Shown here one piece after another: positions 7,449 through 8,057 of a stretch of 8,057 bases of DNA. The notes under the pieces were generated by a model that saw only the letters and a list, made by a program, of their open reading frames with translations, was not told the origin of the DNA and searched no databases. The DNA is from Synergistaceae bacterium (GTDB taxonomy: Bacteria; Synergistota; Synergistia; Synergistales; Aminobacteriaceae), in contig JAFTBA010000066.1 of NCBI GenBank assembly GCA_017458545.1, positions 1 through 8,057 of the forward strand. Direction: 5' to 3'. A program made the position numbers and the translations under genes. Position 1 is the stretch's first letter; the number at the start of each line of letters is the position of its first letter.

Positions 7449-7712
7449 CTAATACAGGCCGCTGTGTTTCTGACCTATTCCGAAAATCTGAAGCGATGAC
7501 TCCATGAGCTCATTCTGGGATTTCACCAGCCACGCACCTACTGCCATCTGAACTTTAGCAGTGCTCATATCCATTGAGGCTTCCGCAATGCTCATAGGGT
7601 CGGCTCCGCTCTCCATGACCTTTGCGCTTGCTGCGTTCGCAGTGTTGAGTCCCTGCTGCATCATTGCGAGGCCGTTCGAGCCGAGTGAGTCAAAACTTTT
7701 CAGGTTCAACAT
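7449..7712 (-). CDS. Small helical protein, possible YjfB-like putative motility protein
   Basis: The 87-aa protein is probably all helical. It is rich in Met (9), Ala and Ser, and has no Arg and no Cys. Residues 41-75 (core MSTAKVQMAVGAWLVKSQ, 49-66) resemble the short YjfB-type putative motility proteins of Firmicutes, which share a Met/Ser-Q-V-x-hydrophobic-Lys pattern. This is a recollection of the family pattern, not a computed match. The N-terminal part (MLNLKSFDSLGSNG) has no signal peptide or membrane segment. The ATG is well supported by AAGGAGG(T) at 7721-7728, 8-9 bases upstream. The gene has its own terminator and a 91-base gap to the kinase gene upstream, so it may be a separate transcription unit, although I see no convincing promoter there. 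That it is a real gene is likely. The family call is tentative, and the function is unknown. Confidence 0.62.
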   Translation of the reverse strand: MLNLKSFDSLGSNGLAMMQQGLNTANAASAKVMESGADPMSIAEASMDMSTAKVQMAVGAWLVKSQNELMESSLQIFGIGQKHSGLY

Positions 7713-7728
7713 GATGTATTACCTCCTT
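7713..7728 (-). promoter_or_regulatory. Strong ribosome binding site of the 87-aa gene
   Basis: On the - strand, AAGGAGGT (7728-7721) lies 8 bases before the ATG at 7712, a near-perfect match to the 16S rRNA 3' end. It fixes the start of this small gene and suggests high translation. The other well-supported sites in the window (hsdR, malQ) use AGGAGG with a longer 11-base gap. Confidence 0.8.
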
Positions 7729-7803
7729 GTAGTAAGTGAGTATATTTTAACAGCTAGTATACAACTTTACAGAATATTTTGTTGCAGTTTGAGACAGAGA
7801 AGC

Positions 7804-8057
7804 TCACGCTCTCTTCAGCCTTACCGTAAAACAGCTGCCTTTGCCCTTAGTGCTTTGCGCAGAAATTTTCCCTCCGTGAGCCTCTATTGATGCCTTAACG
7901 ATTGCGAGTCCGACTCCGCTTCCGCCTGTTACTCTCGTTCTCGACTCGTCAGCACGCCAAAACCGTTCAAAAATATTCGGCAGATCCTCAGCAGCTATTC
8001 CTATCCCAGTGTCAGCAACTTCAATCACTGCCTCATCACCCTGCGTATACAGCTTAA
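7804..8057 (-). CDS. Sensor histidine kinase, C-terminal ATP-binding domain (5' part outside window)
   Basis: The last 83 residues of a membrane-type two-component sensor kinase are visible. The frame is open to the right edge, so the GTG at 8028 is internal rather than the start. The visible part is the HATPase_c fold: EVADTGIGI (G1 box), the F box NIFERFWRADESRTR, the G2 box GGSGVGLAIVK, and the final strand GKGSCFTVRLKRA before TGA. The sequence style (RADESR-x4-GGSG-x-GLAI) is typical of the large BaeS/PhoR-like group of membrane-anchored kinases. The phosphoacceptor His, the sensor region and any partner response regulator lie beyond the window, so the signal cannot be inferred. No U-rich terminator follows the stop codon. 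Confidence 0.94.
   Translation of the reverse strand, partial: KLYTQGDEAVIEVADTGIGIAAEDLPNIFERFWRADESRTRVTGGSGVGLAIVKASIEAHGGKISAQSTKGKGSCFTVRLKRA

Noticed and set aside
7729..7800. Promoter for the 87-aa gene (TATACT and TAAAAT on the - strand around 7741-7765)
   Set aside because: The -10-like hexamers have no -35-like hexamer at a workable spacing, and no flagellar sigma (GCCGATAA-like) element is present. In such an AT-rich stretch these matches are expected by chance.
7790..7815. Hairpin at the end of the histidine kinase gene as a terminator
   Set aside because: It is a short stem with a bulge overlapping the stop codon, and no U run follows on the - strand.

Overview
The window looks like a chromosomal segment of a moderately AT-rich bacterium. 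It has strong AGGAGG ribosome binding sites, sigma-70-type promoter hexamers and a tRNA without an encoded CCA end. The small gene at 7449-7712, if it is a motility protein, hints at a motile Clostridia-like or Synergistota-like anaerobe. That placement is weak, because nothing here is a taxonomic marker.

Left part (1-4201, + strand): the distal end of a type I restriction-modification operon. It holds the 3' part of hsdS (DNA specificity subunit, start outside the window), then a complete hsdR (1099 aa motor/nuclease subunit) 3 bases later. The methylase gene hsdM is expected upstream and is not visible. The two target-recognition domains (TRDs) of HsdS share a closely similar C-terminal part, and the core of the second TRD is clearly more AT-rich than its flanks.

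Middle (4202-4529): a spacer without a convincing gene. It is followed by a canonical promoter, a tRNA gene with a CAT anticodon, and a hairpin that can terminate transcription in both directions between the tRNA and the converging malQ gene.

Right part (4530-8057, - strand). In transcription order it contains the 3' end of a sensor histidine kinase gene (cut by the window edge), an 87-aa helical protein that may belong to the YjfB-like putative motility family, and an intrinsic terminator. These are followed by a YtcJ-type amidohydrolase homologue, then malQ (4-alpha-glucanotransferase). The amidohydrolase homologue and malQ are 22 bases apart and form an operon.

The most unusual item is the amidohydrolase homologue. 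It keeps the family fold signatures, but nearly every recognisable metal-binding or catalytic position has been replaced, so it looks like a pseudoenzyme. Its first in-frame ATG sits directly behind the terminator of the upstream gene, which leaves both its promoter and its true start open. I see no clearly new multi-gene defence or biosynthetic system. The restriction system is of a known type.
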